Below are positions 1-6,480 of a DNA stretch of 41,570 bases, in pieces (the first letter of the stretch is position 1; the number at the start of each line of letters is the position of its first letter). The position numbers and the translations under genes are program-made. Origin of the DNA: a virus. The notes under the pieces were generated by a model. That model did no database searches. It was not told where the DNA came from and saw only the letters and a program-made list of their open reading frames with translations. The stretch is taken from positions 1-41,570 of IMG/VR virus record IMGVR_UViG_3300048919_000255; one strand, given 5' to 3'.

Positions 1-1
1 A

Positions 2-262
2 AGGACAGTTCGCATTCATAATACAGAGATAGCTGTATTCCGTCTGAGCGATGGCAGCGTGCATGCGCTTGAGAATCGTTGTCCGCACAAAGGGGGGCGG
101 TTATCCGAAGGAATGATATGTGGCTCATCGGTCCATTGTCCGCTCCATGACTGGAAAGTCGACCTTTCCACTGGTCGGGTGCAAGAGCCGGATACTGGAT
201 GTGTGACTGCTTACCCCACGGAGATTGATAGTGAGAGCGGGGCGGTTTATATCGTAATCTAA
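2..262 (+). CDS. nirD: Nitrite reductase small subunit-like Rieske protein, 5' truncated by window edge
   Basis: The reading frame is open from the first bases, so the start lies upstream. It carries a Rieske-type [2Fe-2S] ligand pattern, CPHKGG followed about 18 residues later by CPLHDW, i.e. two Cys-x-His/Cys-x2-His pairs. The compact single-domain ending and lack of a membrane anchor fit NirD, the electron-transfer small subunit of assimilatory NADH-nitrite reductase. A Rieske ferredoxin of another pathway cannot be excluded because the partner gene (nirB) is outside the window. It is the only clearly chromosomal gene here and marks the bacterial flank of the prophage. Confidence 0.75.
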   Translation, partial: RTVRIHNTEIAVFRLSDGSVHALENRCPHKGGRLSEGMICGSSVHCPLHDWKVDLSTGRVQEPDTGCVTAYPTEIDSESGAVYIVI

Positions 263-386
263 GAGTTCTATACGTATTGTGCTGATGGTTCTGCTTTTTT
301 TCTTCTATATAATAGAAGGATCAAGGTGAAAGGCTTTGTTGAAGAAGTGGTGCTGTTAAAGTGCAATGATCTGAGTATACAGAAAA

Positions 387-416
387 GTCGACCCTATTTT
401 TCCGGGCGGCTTTTTT
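387..416 (+). terminator. Rho-independent terminator after the nirD-like gene
   Basis: GTCG(a)CCC pairs with GGGCGGC (one bulged A, one G-T pair) and is followed directly by six T. It lies 125 bases after the Rieske gene. The rest of 263-520 is AT-rich and I see no credible gene in it; a TATAAT-like box at about 309-314 sits inside a small palindrome but precedes no good ORF. Confidence 0.5.
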
Positions 417-521
417 ATCTTATAAGTATGATTTTAATTAAAAAATATTTCTTGATTAAATCTTAGTGAATGACCTGTTTTCTTTTCTCAGGATAACTCG
501 CTTTATCTCTAGACAAATAAA

Positions 522-546
522 AAAAGCCTTGAGAATCAAGGCTTTT
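522..546. terminator. Bidirectional terminator next to the attachment site
   Basis: Perfect 11-bp hairpin, AAAAGCCTTGA / TCAAGGCTTTT with a GAA loop, giving A- and T-tracts on both sides. It lies just outside the tRNA fragment, so it was probably the terminator of the original leftward tRNA gene and would also stop the integrase transcript. Confidence 0.8.
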
Positions 547-551
547 GACGA

Positions 552-593
552 TAGGACGGATGGGGATCGAACCCATGACCCTTACCCTGTCAA
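552..593 (-). other. Prophage attachment site: 3' fragment of a tRNA-Val(GAC)-like gene (attL)
   Basis: Read leftward this is the last 42 nt of a tRNA: anticodon loop TTGACAG (anticodon GAC), 3' half of the anticodon stem, 5-nt variable loop, T-arm ATGGG-TTCGATC-CCCAT, acceptor 3' strand CCGTCCT and discriminator A. It starts exactly at tRNA position 32. The 5' half, including the AGGACGG acceptor strand, is absent, so this is not a functional tRNA. Tyrosine-recombinase phages commonly cross over in the anticodon loop, and the integrase gene lies 150 bases away. The intact tRNA is expected at the other prophage end, outside this window. Confidence 0.85.
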
Positions 594-619
594 GATCATA
601 CCCTGATAAGTAACGTTCG

Positions 620-711
620 GTAGGTTACGGTAAAAAACCAATGAAATAAAGGGTTTATAGTGTTCGCACGAACAGATGTTCAGTAGGTTTAAGTATGTCT
701 AGGAACCTACT
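620..711. repeat. Candidate integrase arm-type sites (GTAGGTT repeats) between att core and int
   Basis: The heptamer GTAGGTT occurs at 620-626 and 683-689 and inverted (AACCTAC) at 704-710. The last two form an 8-bp inverted repeat, AGTAGGTT / AACCTACT. Direct and inverted short repeats between the core site and the 3' end of int are typical of arm-binding sites for tyrosine integrases with an N-terminal arm-binding domain. The inverted pair could instead act as a weak terminator of int. Function is inferred from position only. Confidence 0.4.
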
Positions 712-741
712 TTCGTATCAAAATTCGTATCAAAATATGAT

Positions 742-1851
742 TCATGCTTTCTTGTAAAATGATCGTCCAAACATGTCAGCAGTATCCTCCTGAATGTCGG
801 GCAAGATATGGGCGTAATTGTCGATCATGCGAGTATCAGACCAGCCCATTCGTTCTGCAATAACCTGAGGCGTTTCTCTATTCTTTATAAGAAAGGTAAC
901 GTGTGAATGTCGCAGATCGTGGAACCTTATTTTCTTCAACTTTGAGTTAGCTATTATTCTGTCAAAAGTGCGGCTAATGTTTCGAGGAGATACGGGAGTA
1001 CCTAATGATGTTGACACCACTAACCCAAGGTCGGTGTAAACAAGCTTGTTACTCATCTTCTTTTCATTGGTGCGTATTTTATGAAGTCGTAAAGCCTCCA
1101 TTGTTTCTGAATCCACGCGGATTAACCTGCTGCCCGAGATCGTCTTAGCACCAACTTGAAAATCCTTACCGTCACTACTCATAATCTGAGTAATTGATAT
1201 AGTTCTCTTATCGAAATCCACGTCCTTCCAGCGAAGTCCTAATATCTCTCCCTTACGCATTCCGGTAGTTAGAGCAAGAAGGAACACAATATAATACATA
1301 TCGTCTTTTGAAGCTTCTAGGAAAGCATGTGCCTGTTCCAAGGTCCATACCTGCATTTCCTTTTTTCGAGCTTTAGGACGTTCAACTAACGAAACAGGAT
1401 TTTTGCTGATCATTTCCCAAGAAGCTGCTTTCTTCATGGATTCATTAATAATTGTGTGGCACTTTTGAATGTTTTCATCCGATAGTTTCCCATTAGAATG
1501 CAAATCATTATAAAAGTCTTGGATGTGGCGTGGTGTGATACTGCTAATGGTAAGGTGTCCAAGTGCGGGCAGAATATGATTGTTAATCATGCTGCTATAT
1601 GTAGTCATAGTGCCTCGCTTAACATGCATCTTCTTATCGTTTAAAAAACTTTCCATGAAATCCTTGTAGAGTGTCTTTGACTGTTCAATAAAAGTACCCT
1701 TGTTTAGATCGTTCTCCATTTCGCTCATCGCCGCTTTTGCTTCTTTTTGAGTTCTGAAACCACGACGCATCTTTTGTTTGTACTTCCCATTCTCTTTGTA
1801 GTTTACTTTGAAGTCCCATTTTCCAGTCTCATCATTCTTATATACAGGCAT
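742..1851 (-). CDS. int: Site-specific tyrosine recombinase (phage integrase)
   Basis: 369 aa. Residues 1-45 look like an AP2-type arm-binding domain (WDFKVNYKENGKYKQ then a GFRTQKEAKAA segment), 60-165 a SAM-like core-binding domain, and 170-365 the catalytic domain. The catalytic set is visible: R199 (TTGMRKGE), K236, H311-x-x-R314 (HDLRHSH), W337 and nucleophile Y346 (DNYAHI). It resembles Tn916/phi-type Firmicutes integrases and has full length. It should recombine attP with the tRNA site at 552-593. The ATG overlaps the stop of the upstream XRE gene by one base, which suggests co-translation. Confidence 0.95.
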   Translation of the reverse strand: MPVYKNDETGKWDFKVNYKENGKYKQKMRRGFRTQKEAKAAMSEMENDLNKGTFIEQSKTLYKDFMESFLNDKKMHVKRGTMTTYSSMINNHILPALGHLTISSITPRHIQDFYNDLHSNGKLSDENIQKCHTIINESMKKAASWEMISKNPVSLVERPKARKKEMQVWTLEQAHAFLEASKDDMYYIVFLLALTTGMRKGEILGLRWKDVDFDKRTISITQIMSSDGKDFQVGAKTISGSRLIRVDSETMEALRLHKIRTNEKKMSNKLVYTDLGLVVSTSLGTPVSPRNISRTFDRIIANSKLKKIRFHDLRHSHVTFLIKNRETPQVIAERMGWSDTRMIDNYAHILPDIQEDTADMFGRSFYKKA

Positions 1852-2060
1852 TATTGTTCACCAGCCTTATGCTCGATTATATCGCTTGGCTGCACGCCGA
1901 AATGCGTACATATCTTGTTCAACACTTCAAACGATATATTTTCATCTTTGCCCATCTTCGCCATTGTTGCAGTAGATATCCCCAGTTGAAGCCGTAAATC
2001 CTCTTTGTTCATATCCCTTTCAATTAACAACTTCCAAAGCGGTTTGTACGAAAAGCCCAT
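1851..2060 (-). CDS. Small XRE/Cro-type HTH protein co-transcribed with int
   Basis: 69 aa from the ATG at 2060; an upstream in-frame ATG at 2102 lacks a ribosome site. The sequence MGFSYKPLWKLLIERDMNKE then DLRLQLGISTATMAKM is a compact YozG-like Cro/CI fold: a helix, an HTH with 'GISTATMAKM' as recognition region, and a C-terminal helix ending in PSDII. It overlaps int by TAATG, so both are probably made from one leftward transcript. Likely role: regulator or directionality factor for integration/excision. The main lysogeny repressor looks to be the gene at 36386-37090 instead. Confidence 0.75.
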   Translation of the reverse strand: MGFSYKPLWKLLIERDMNKEDLRLQLGISTATMAKMGKDENISFEVLNKICTHFGVQPSDIIEHKAGEQ

Positions 2061-2710
2061 TTTAACACCATCCCAGATATTTATTTTACATATATAAATC
2101 ATATCTTTACATTATCAAAGAAATAGTATTCTCGCAAACTTTTGAATTGAAAAAAAATTACGTGAAAATTGATCGTAAAATGAAAATAATTGTGATCTAT
2201 TAGGTTTTGCGCATGGTAAATTAGTAACATGGAAAACAAAGAGAGAGCAGCACCCGACACAATCACACACCTGTTTGACGGTGGTAGGCGTAAGACGAGC
2301 GGCACCAGTTAGCCCCTTGCAATAAGACCTACAGAGAGCCGCAAGGGTAGGACAAGCGGGCATGCTGGTCTTTCTGTTTGTTCCTAGTAACTCCATTCTT
2401 GCTAAAGTGCGCCTGACGAGCGCATTCCTCATGCATGGTGATCCTAGCCGCTAAAGAATGGATCAGGAGCGCAGGCCGGACGCGTAAGTAAGTACCGGAT
2501 TCCAACAAAGCTTATATCATGATGTGGTGGCGGAACAGACGCAAGGCCGCGATACACGCCTCGCCCACATCGAAACTAATTACAACAAATTCGAGACAGC
2601 CGTAAAGTGGGTCATAATACCCCATCAATAAGGGCGGCAGACTGTTCCGCACGTAATGCGGACTATAGCGATTGACGGTAAACGCTGTGCAATAATTACC
2701 GTCCTTATAT
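2061..2710. other. 650-base region without a convincing gene, several hairpins
   Basis: No ORF here has a good ribosome site. The first 150 bases are very AT-rich and should hold the leftward int/XRE promoter. The rest is more GC-rich and full of inverted repeats: CCCTTGC/GCAAGGG near 2320, GATGTGG/CCACATC at 2521-2527/2565-2571 enclosing a tRNA-Leu-like D-arm, and GACGGTAA/TTACCGTC at 2674-2703 just before the tRNA gene. This suggests non-coding structured or decayed tRNA sequence. A 27-codon ORF at 2229 has no ribosome site and is not called. Confidence 0.4.
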
Positions 2711-2783
2711 GCTCCTTTAACTCAGTGGTTAGAGTTCGGTTCTTATACAGCCGCGGTCCTTGGTTCGAATCCAAGAAGGAGTT
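2711..2783 (+). tRNA. Phage-encoded tRNA-Ile(UAU)
   Basis: A full 73-nt cloverleaf folds: acceptor GCTCCTT/AAGGAGT (terminal G-T pair), D-arm ACTC-AGTGGTTA-GAGT, anticodon arm CGGTT-CTTATAC-AGCCG, 5-nt variable loop, T-arm CTTGG-TTCGAAT-CCAAG. The anticodon TAT (2744-2746) reads AUA isoleucine codons. CCA is not encoded, and the discriminator base is T, which is unusual. Bacterial hosts normally read AUA with a CAU (lysidine) tRNA, so this gene may supplement decoding of the AT-rich accessory genes around it. Anticodon identity is read directly; charging is inferred. Confidence 0.85.
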
Positions 2784-2856
2784 TACGCACAGAGAGTGGC
2801 GTAGATACGCTGCTCTTTTTTGTGCGCAAAAATAATAGAAAAGGAAGTGTTTTGTA

Positions 2857-3141
2857 ATGAGTACAGAGGCAAGCGCAGTACGTAATGGCGGATACGGATA
2901 TCTTGGTTCGGATAATATCTTTAAGGTGGTTAACACCGAGGCTGAGGCTCGTAAATATAGCCCCACTGGTAGAGTAGTAATCTTTGCTGGTCCACACGCA
3001 TATGGTAATCCTGTTGTCCCTACGGGTACAGGTGAATACGACCAGTTGGCTATTAAGCTGCATGCGGATGGTAGCCTGACCGAGAGCGAAGGTTTTACGA
3101 TTCCTGCTCACATTGCCAAGGTAGTCAAAGAGCTACAATAG
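2857..3141 (+). CDS. Hypothetical protein, 94 aa
   Basis: ATG start with AAAAGGAAG about 8 bases upstream. Soluble, without membrane segments; rich in Gly, Thr and Val, with an NGGYGYLGSDN segment near the N-terminus and a PAHIAKVVKEL C-terminus. I do not recognise the family. It stands alone between the tRNA and a strong terminator, so it is probably a monocistronic unit, possibly sharing the tRNA transcript. Confidence 0.7.
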   Translation: MSTEASAVRNGGYGYLGSDNIFKVVNTEAEARKYSPTGRVVIFAGPHAYGNPVVPTGTGEYDQLAIKLHADGSLTESEGFTIPAHIAKVVKELQ

Positions 3142-3146
3142 TGTTT

Positions 3147-3169
3147 ATCCCCGGATCAGCTCCGGGGAT
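3147..3169 (+). terminator. Terminator of the 2857 gene
   Basis: ATCCCCGG pairs with CCGGGGAT over a 7-nt loop, six bases after the stop codon. The trailing T run is short (the three T of GATTTAC), so termination may be partial and could let transcription enter the tRNA-like element that begins at 3174. Confidence 0.6.
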
Positions 3170-3173
3170 TTAC

Positions 3174-3216
3174 AGCGCCTAAAGGTAAATGTGCGGTTCG
3201 AGTCCGCAGGGTGCTA
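3174..3216 (+). other. tRNA-like minihelix (acceptor stem plus T-arm only)
   Basis: AGCGCCT pairs over all seven positions with GGGTGCT (two G-T pairs), enclosing a perfect T-arm TGCGG-TTCGAGT-CCGCA, with discriminator A at 3216. Only an 11-nt linker, AAAGGTAAATG, replaces the D-arm, anticodon arm and variable loop. Acceptor and T-arm would stack into a 12-bp minihelix. It is either a tRNA gene that suffered an internal deletion or a tRNA mimic. No CCA is encoded. Confidence 0.6.
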
Positions 3217-3220
3217 TTAA

Positions 3221-3373
3221 TTAGTGACCGTATGCCTGGTTGTACCACTGGGCAAAATGGTTCACTCGTGCTGGTGTTTCTTTCAAAGCTTTATAACCAA
3301 AAACACTAAGAGAGCTAACTACTGCCACTGCTAAAAATAGAACTAGAGTTATATATTTTACTCTATCAGCCAT
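3221..3373 (-). CDS. Small single-pass membrane protein, 50 aa
   Basis: ATG at 3373 preceded by a strong AAAGGAGGCG eight bases upstream. The sequence is MADRVKYITLVLFLAVAVVS followed by SLSVFGYK and a short polar tail ending AQWYNQAYGH. Residues 7-26 form one hydrophobic helix, or an uncleaved signal. It runs divergently from the Kiwa-like pair, with about 95 bases between. Family unknown. Confidence 0.65.
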   Translation of the reverse strand: MADRVKYITLVLFLAVAVVSSLSVFGYKALKETPARVNHFAQWYNQAYGH

Positions 3374-3468
3374 TAAAAACGCCTCCTTTCGAACTAATAC
3401 TTTCGGCGCAGAAAAAGGAATATCCTTCCTTAGTGTCGAAGTATGACCTAAAAAGGGGGATTGAAATT

Positions 3469-4494
3469 GTGGATATTAATAATGTTAATAATTTGTTGTG
3501 GAAATTAAGTGAAGTTGACGACACTATTCTGAGTGATTTAAGTCTTACTTTGAGCTTAGTCAAAAAGCAAAAGGAGTCTGACTTATGCTATCAATCTCTT
3601 GAGATATCACTTGCTCCAGAGGTGAAGGTATGGCTTAAGAAGAGCATTATAAAATCGTTGAAAAAACTAAAAGAAAAGGATTCTGAAGGTAAGGAAAAGT
3701 TTCTTGTTGGAGATTATAATCACGAAATAAAGAAGCAAGATCATATTGCTAAATATGATGTGACAGGCAAAGGGTTAGAAGATAAACTTAATAAAATGCT
3801 TACTTCAATAGCGACTCCCGATCCTTTGTTTGAAGAAGCGGACACTAACTTCCAAATGGTTAAAATATCTTATGGAACAGAACATGCATATTTTTGTTTT
3901 TATGGTGGCGTAAAGAAGAGTACTTCAAGAAAAAAAGCAGTATTCAGAAATACAAACAGATTCGAGTTTGTCAATCATACAGTTATTGATGTAGGCGGGA
4001 ATTTTAGCTTTATTATTGTGGGAATGAATATATTTATTTTAAATATTACTAACTTTGAAAATGCTTTTGATTATAGAGACCATATCACTGAATTAAGAGA
4101 TGAAAATCTTAAAGAAATAACGTCAATGCCCTTTTTTGAAGGGGAAGATTCAAATAAAGAAAAGTTTTTAAATTCTTGTAAGACCTTTATTCATTCAAGG
4201 GGGTTAGCCCAAATAAAACCAGAGACAATTTCGGTGTTACAAGATAAATTTAAGGAAAGATGCGATGAATTATCAATAATACGAAGAAGTGCTCCTAGTG
4301 ATCCAGAACAAAAAAAATTATATATTGAAAAAAACGGATCTCTTTGGCAACTGTTAGAATATATAAATGTTGAAGAGTACAAAATAACTTACAAAGAGGG
4401 GGATAATCCGACTCCATTAATTCATTTTTTTGCAGACAAGATTGCAAAGTCATTCTTAACAGAAGACGTCAGAGTTGTTACTGCTTATGAGTGA
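3469..4494 (+). CDS. KwaB-like (DUF4868) anti-phage protein candidate
   Basis: 341 aa from GTG 3469, chosen because AAAAGGGGG lies nine bases upstream; an in-frame GTG at 3433 has no ribosome site. The middle has the pattern typical of DUF4868/KwaB as I know it: NRFEFVNHTVIDVGGNF, a beta strand with FIIVGMNIFILN, then NFENAFDYRDHI, followed by a helical C-terminus ending in IHFFADKIAKSF. Length is close to Kiwa KwaB (roughly 300-350 aa). KwaB works with the membrane protein KwaA in the Kiwa defence system. The next gene, 36 bases downstream, encodes a multi-pass membrane protein of suitable size. Base composition is clearly more AT-rich than the structural genes, which suggests separate acquisition. 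Family call by eye. Confidence 0.65.
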   Translation: MDINNVNNLLWKLSEVDDTILSDLSLTLSLVKKQKESDLCYQSLEISLAPEVKVWLKKSIIKSLKKLKEKDSEGKEKFLVGDYNHEIKKQDHIAKYDVTGKGLEDKLNKMLTSIATPDPLFEEADTNFQMVKISYGTEHAYFCFYGGVKKSTSRKKAVFRNTNRFEFVNHTVIDVGGNFSFIIVGMNIFILNITNFENAFDYRDHITELRDENLKEITSMPFFEGEDSNKEKFLNSCKTFIHSRGLAQIKPETISVLQDKFKERCDELSIIRRSAPSDPEQKKLYIEKNGSLWQLLEYINVEEYKITYKEGDNPTPLIHFFADKIAKSFLTEDVRVVTAYE

Positions 4495-4530
4495 TTAATT
4501 GTTCTGCCTTCTCTTTAGAAAGGGGAGCTT

Positions 4531-5187
4531 ATGTGGGGGAAAAAAGAGCAAACTGTAATGTGGGCTACTGCATATTTACCTCTTTATCTGATAATGATCT
4601 ATCGATTCATCGACAGTAACGATTTTTTTAAAAAAACTAATTTTGCTCTATGGTTAGCGGTTCATATAAATAAATTCATTTTCGATACAACAATAATTAT
4701 ACTAATAATTATTTTCTCTCTAGTTATGTATAGAGTTGTGGTTAACTGGTACTTTAAAGCTTTGGAAAGAGAGGTATCTGAAGGGAACACGGGTAGTTCG
4801 TATTCAATTCGGAATTATGAGCAGTTAAGTGCAAATGACTATTCATTTTTCCTCATGACTTTGTTGTTACCCCTAATTTCTTTAGAATACTCCTCTGTTA
4901 TTAACTTAATTGTCTCATTATTGGTTATTTCTCTTATCATAATGATTTTCGTTAAAACAGATACCGTAAGTGTTTGCCCTCTTTTTTTTACATCACGATA
5001 TTTTGTATTTAAAGCAGTGATCTCTCAGAATACCAAAGAGGAAGAAGCTCTAAATCCAAGACTAAGAATTACAACAATCATTATAACCAAACAAAAAAGA
5101 TTAAATTTAAACAATAGGTTTAAAGCAGAAAAATTACTAAATGGTATGTATTATTTAGACAACGATATGAGGAATAACAATGAATAA
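4531..5187 (+). CDS. Four-pass membrane protein, KwaA-like candidate
   Basis: 218 aa, ATG with GAAAGGGGAG just upstream. Hydrophobic segments lie near residues 10-27, 50-72, 103-122 and 124-142. A polar loop of about 30 residues (VSEGNTGSSYSIRNYEQL) separates helices 2 and 3, and there is a basic cytoplasmic tail of about 70 residues. Size and topology match KwaA, the four-helix membrane sensor of Kiwa, but I see no diagnostic motif, so the call rests mainly on linkage to the DUF4868 gene. Gene order is B then A, the reverse of the characterised E. coli operon. The pair ends in its own terminator. Confidence 0.5.
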   Translation: MWGKKEQTVMWATAYLPLYLIMIYRFIDSNDFFKKTNFALWLAVHINKFIFDTTIIILIIIFSLVMYRVVVNWYFKALEREVSEGNTGSSYSIRNYEQLSANDYSFFLMTLLLPLISLEYSSVINLIVSLLVISLIIMIFVKTDTVSVCPLFFTSRYFVFKAVISQNTKEEEALNPRLRITTIIITKQKRLNLNNRFKAEKLLNGMYYLDNDMRNNNE

Positions 5188-5200
5188 TTGATAAATTTGT

Positions 5201-5225
5201 GCACCCTAACCGGTGCTTTTTTCTT
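5201..5225 (+). terminator. Terminator closing the Kiwa-like operon
   Basis: GCACC/GGTGC stem with a 6-nt loop followed by TTTTTTCTTT, 13 bases after the membrane protein stop. It insulates the two-gene unit from the regulator genes downstream. Confidence 0.75.
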
Positions 5226-5479
5226 TGCCTTAATTCCACCAGGAAGGAGGTGTTAATAATAGAAGAGAGCATATTAATTTACATTGGTCCGCCGATCCCA
5301 TCGCGCGGCTACGGATGTGGCTGGTCTTGTTGCGGACTTTAATTCTTTGCCTGGCAAGCTCCGTACTGCGGGTGTCTTGGCACCGTAAGTTACTTAAAGT
5401 GGTTAATGGTATTGACCATCCTGGTGATATAGTTTACACTAGCCCTAATGACAATACGATCACTAGGGGGTTTGGTGGA
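5226..5479 (+). other. Apparently scrambled coding remnant
   Basis: A near-ideal ribosome site, AGGAAGGAGGTG (5241-5252), is not followed by a normal start at proper spacing. One frame encodes ILIYIGPPIPSRGYG and stops at 5340. The LIYIGP motif and its DNA resemble the start of the core of the gene at 15619. The other two frames are partly open, one giving NSLPGKLRTAGVLAP, and one stays open into the winged-helix gene. This looks like a broken or recombined small gene. Confidence 0.35.
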
Positions 5480-5809
5480 ATGGATATCACAGGAAGGGAA
5501 TTACTTCGTTACAATCAGGTTAGAGATGAGGAATATACTTACGTACCTCATGGGCTTGAGCGAATGAAGTTGAGTGGCACTGAATTTTCTATTTATTTTC
5601 TGTTACTGATACGGATTGATAAGAATGACCGAGTAGAAGTGAGTTACAACGAGCTCGCTGAAAAAGCTAATATTTCGCGTAGAACAGCTATCCGTGCGCT
5701 TGCTGGTTTGGAAGAACACGGGCTGGTTAAACGAGTGAAACAATCGGCAGAAGACGGTAGCTTGCTGAAAAACGCCTATGAGATATACCGCCCGATAGAG
5801 ACTGAGTAA
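5480..5809 (+). CDS. Winged-helix DNA-binding protein
   Basis: 109 aa from ATG 5480, preceded by AGGGGG at 8-base spacing. The frame is open further upstream, but that part overlaps a scrambled segment. The C-terminal half is a clear winged helix: KLSGTEFSIYFLLLIRID (helix 1), SYNELAEKANISRRTAIRAL (HTH, recognition helix SRRTAIRAL) and GLVKRVKQ (wing). Helix-turn-helix proteins of this type are found among phage replication initiators and late-gene activators. It is followed five bases later by a second, related winged-helix gene, and then by the repeat cluster at 6139-6321, which is a plausible target. Confidence 0.7.
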   Translation: MDITGRELLRYNQVRDEEYTYVPHGLERMKLSGTEFSIYFLLLIRIDKNDRVEVSYNELAEKANISRRTAIRALAGLEEHGLVKRVKQSAEDGSLLKNAYEIYRPIETE

Positions 5810-5814
5810 CGCCT

Positions 5815-6114
5815 ATGAAGCTTTCTAAGGATTTTTTCAAAGGACCCAATGAAGTGTTTGAAATCGGATTGAATCCTTATCAAATTTCCGTCTACTTATA
5901 TCTTTGTCGGTGTGGTAATGATGGTAAGATCCCATTCCCAGGATTAAGAACTATTGAGGCGAAGTGTGGTATGAGTCGTCCGAAGGTTATTAAAACATTG
6001 GAAGAGTTAGAGGCTTTGGGACTCATCAATAAGGAAAAACGAGTGAGCGGGAGTGGAAATAAGAGCAACGTTTATACCCTGCATGCTCCTACTAAATTAG
6101 AGAACGACGTTTAA
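5815..6114 (+). CDS. Winged-helix protein (HTH_36-type, replication-initiator-like)
   Basis: 99 aa, starting five bases after the previous stop. NPYQISVYLYLCRCGNDGK leads into a winged helix: FPGLRTIEAKCGMSRPKVIK (HTH) and LEALGLINKEKR (wing). The pattern fits HTH_36-type domains found in plasmid/phage replication initiators and DnaD-like proteins, but no second replication domain is present. It is probably a transcription or replication regulator acting with the tandem neighbour. The downstream repeats suggest a binding site. Confidence 0.7.
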   Translation: MKLSKDFFKGPNEVFEIGLNPYQISVYLYLCRCGNDGKIPFPGLRTIEAKCGMSRPKVIKTLEELEALGLINKEKRVSGSGNKSNVYTLHAPTKLENDV

Positions 6115-6138
6115 AATCACGGTGTTTTCCGGTGTGTT

Positions 6139-6250
6139 TTATGACACTAGGGGGATGGATAATGTGTCACTAGGTAAGGGCCGAAAAAACCCTGTAGTAT
6201 CAAGTAGTGACACATTGTCCACCGTGGGTAAACTGTCACTAGGGTAAACT
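6139..6250. repeat. GTGACACTA inverted repeat and GGGTAAACT direct repeats
   Basis: AATGTGTCACTA (6161-6172) is exactly complementary to TAGTGACACATT (6205-6216), 32 bases apart. Related words occur at 6143-6152 (GACACTAGGG) and 6234-6243 (GTCACTAGGG). GGGTAAACT is repeated at 6226-6234 and 6242-6250. No gene covers 6115-6480. The arrangement suggests a protein-binding region, either an operator or an origin. Confidence 0.6.
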
Positions 6251-6258
6251 CCTAAAAG

Positions 6259-6321
6259 TGGTCAATTACGTTAACCAGGGTGGTAAACCACGTTAACCAG
6301 GGTGGTAAACCACGTTGACCA
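6259..6321. repeat. Array of three 19-bp palindromes at 22-bp spacing
   Basis: Three imperfect palindromes of the form TGGTnAAnnnnGTTnACCA lie at 6259-6277, 6281-6299 and 6303-6321, each offset by 22 bases (about two helical turns), so that dimers would sit on one DNA face. Unit 2 and unit 3 differ at one base. The position just after two winged-helix genes and before the packaging genes suggests an autoregulatory operator, a late-promoter control region, or iterons of an origin. Confidence 0.7.
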
Positions 6322-6480
6322 TATAAAGAACTATATATAAATATAAACATTAAAACATATAAAGACCTATTCACAAAATGAAAAATATCCATCTATAGTT
6401 ACTCTATATAGTATAAAGTAGCACCGTTCAAAAGGACGGTGTATTTGTTGTTCATACATAAAACAGATTGGAGGAAGATC

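Noticed and set aside
2115-2966. Overlapping leftward ORFs through the tRNA region
   Set aside because: No ribosome sites, composition unlike protein, and they run antisense to the tRNA and to the gene at 2857.
5315-5479. N-terminal extension of the winged-helix gene (MWLVLLRTLILC...)
   Set aside because: Open frame only; hydrophobic, no ribosome site, and it overlaps a scrambled segment whose other frames carry recognisable words. The ATG at 5480 has a proper ribosome site.
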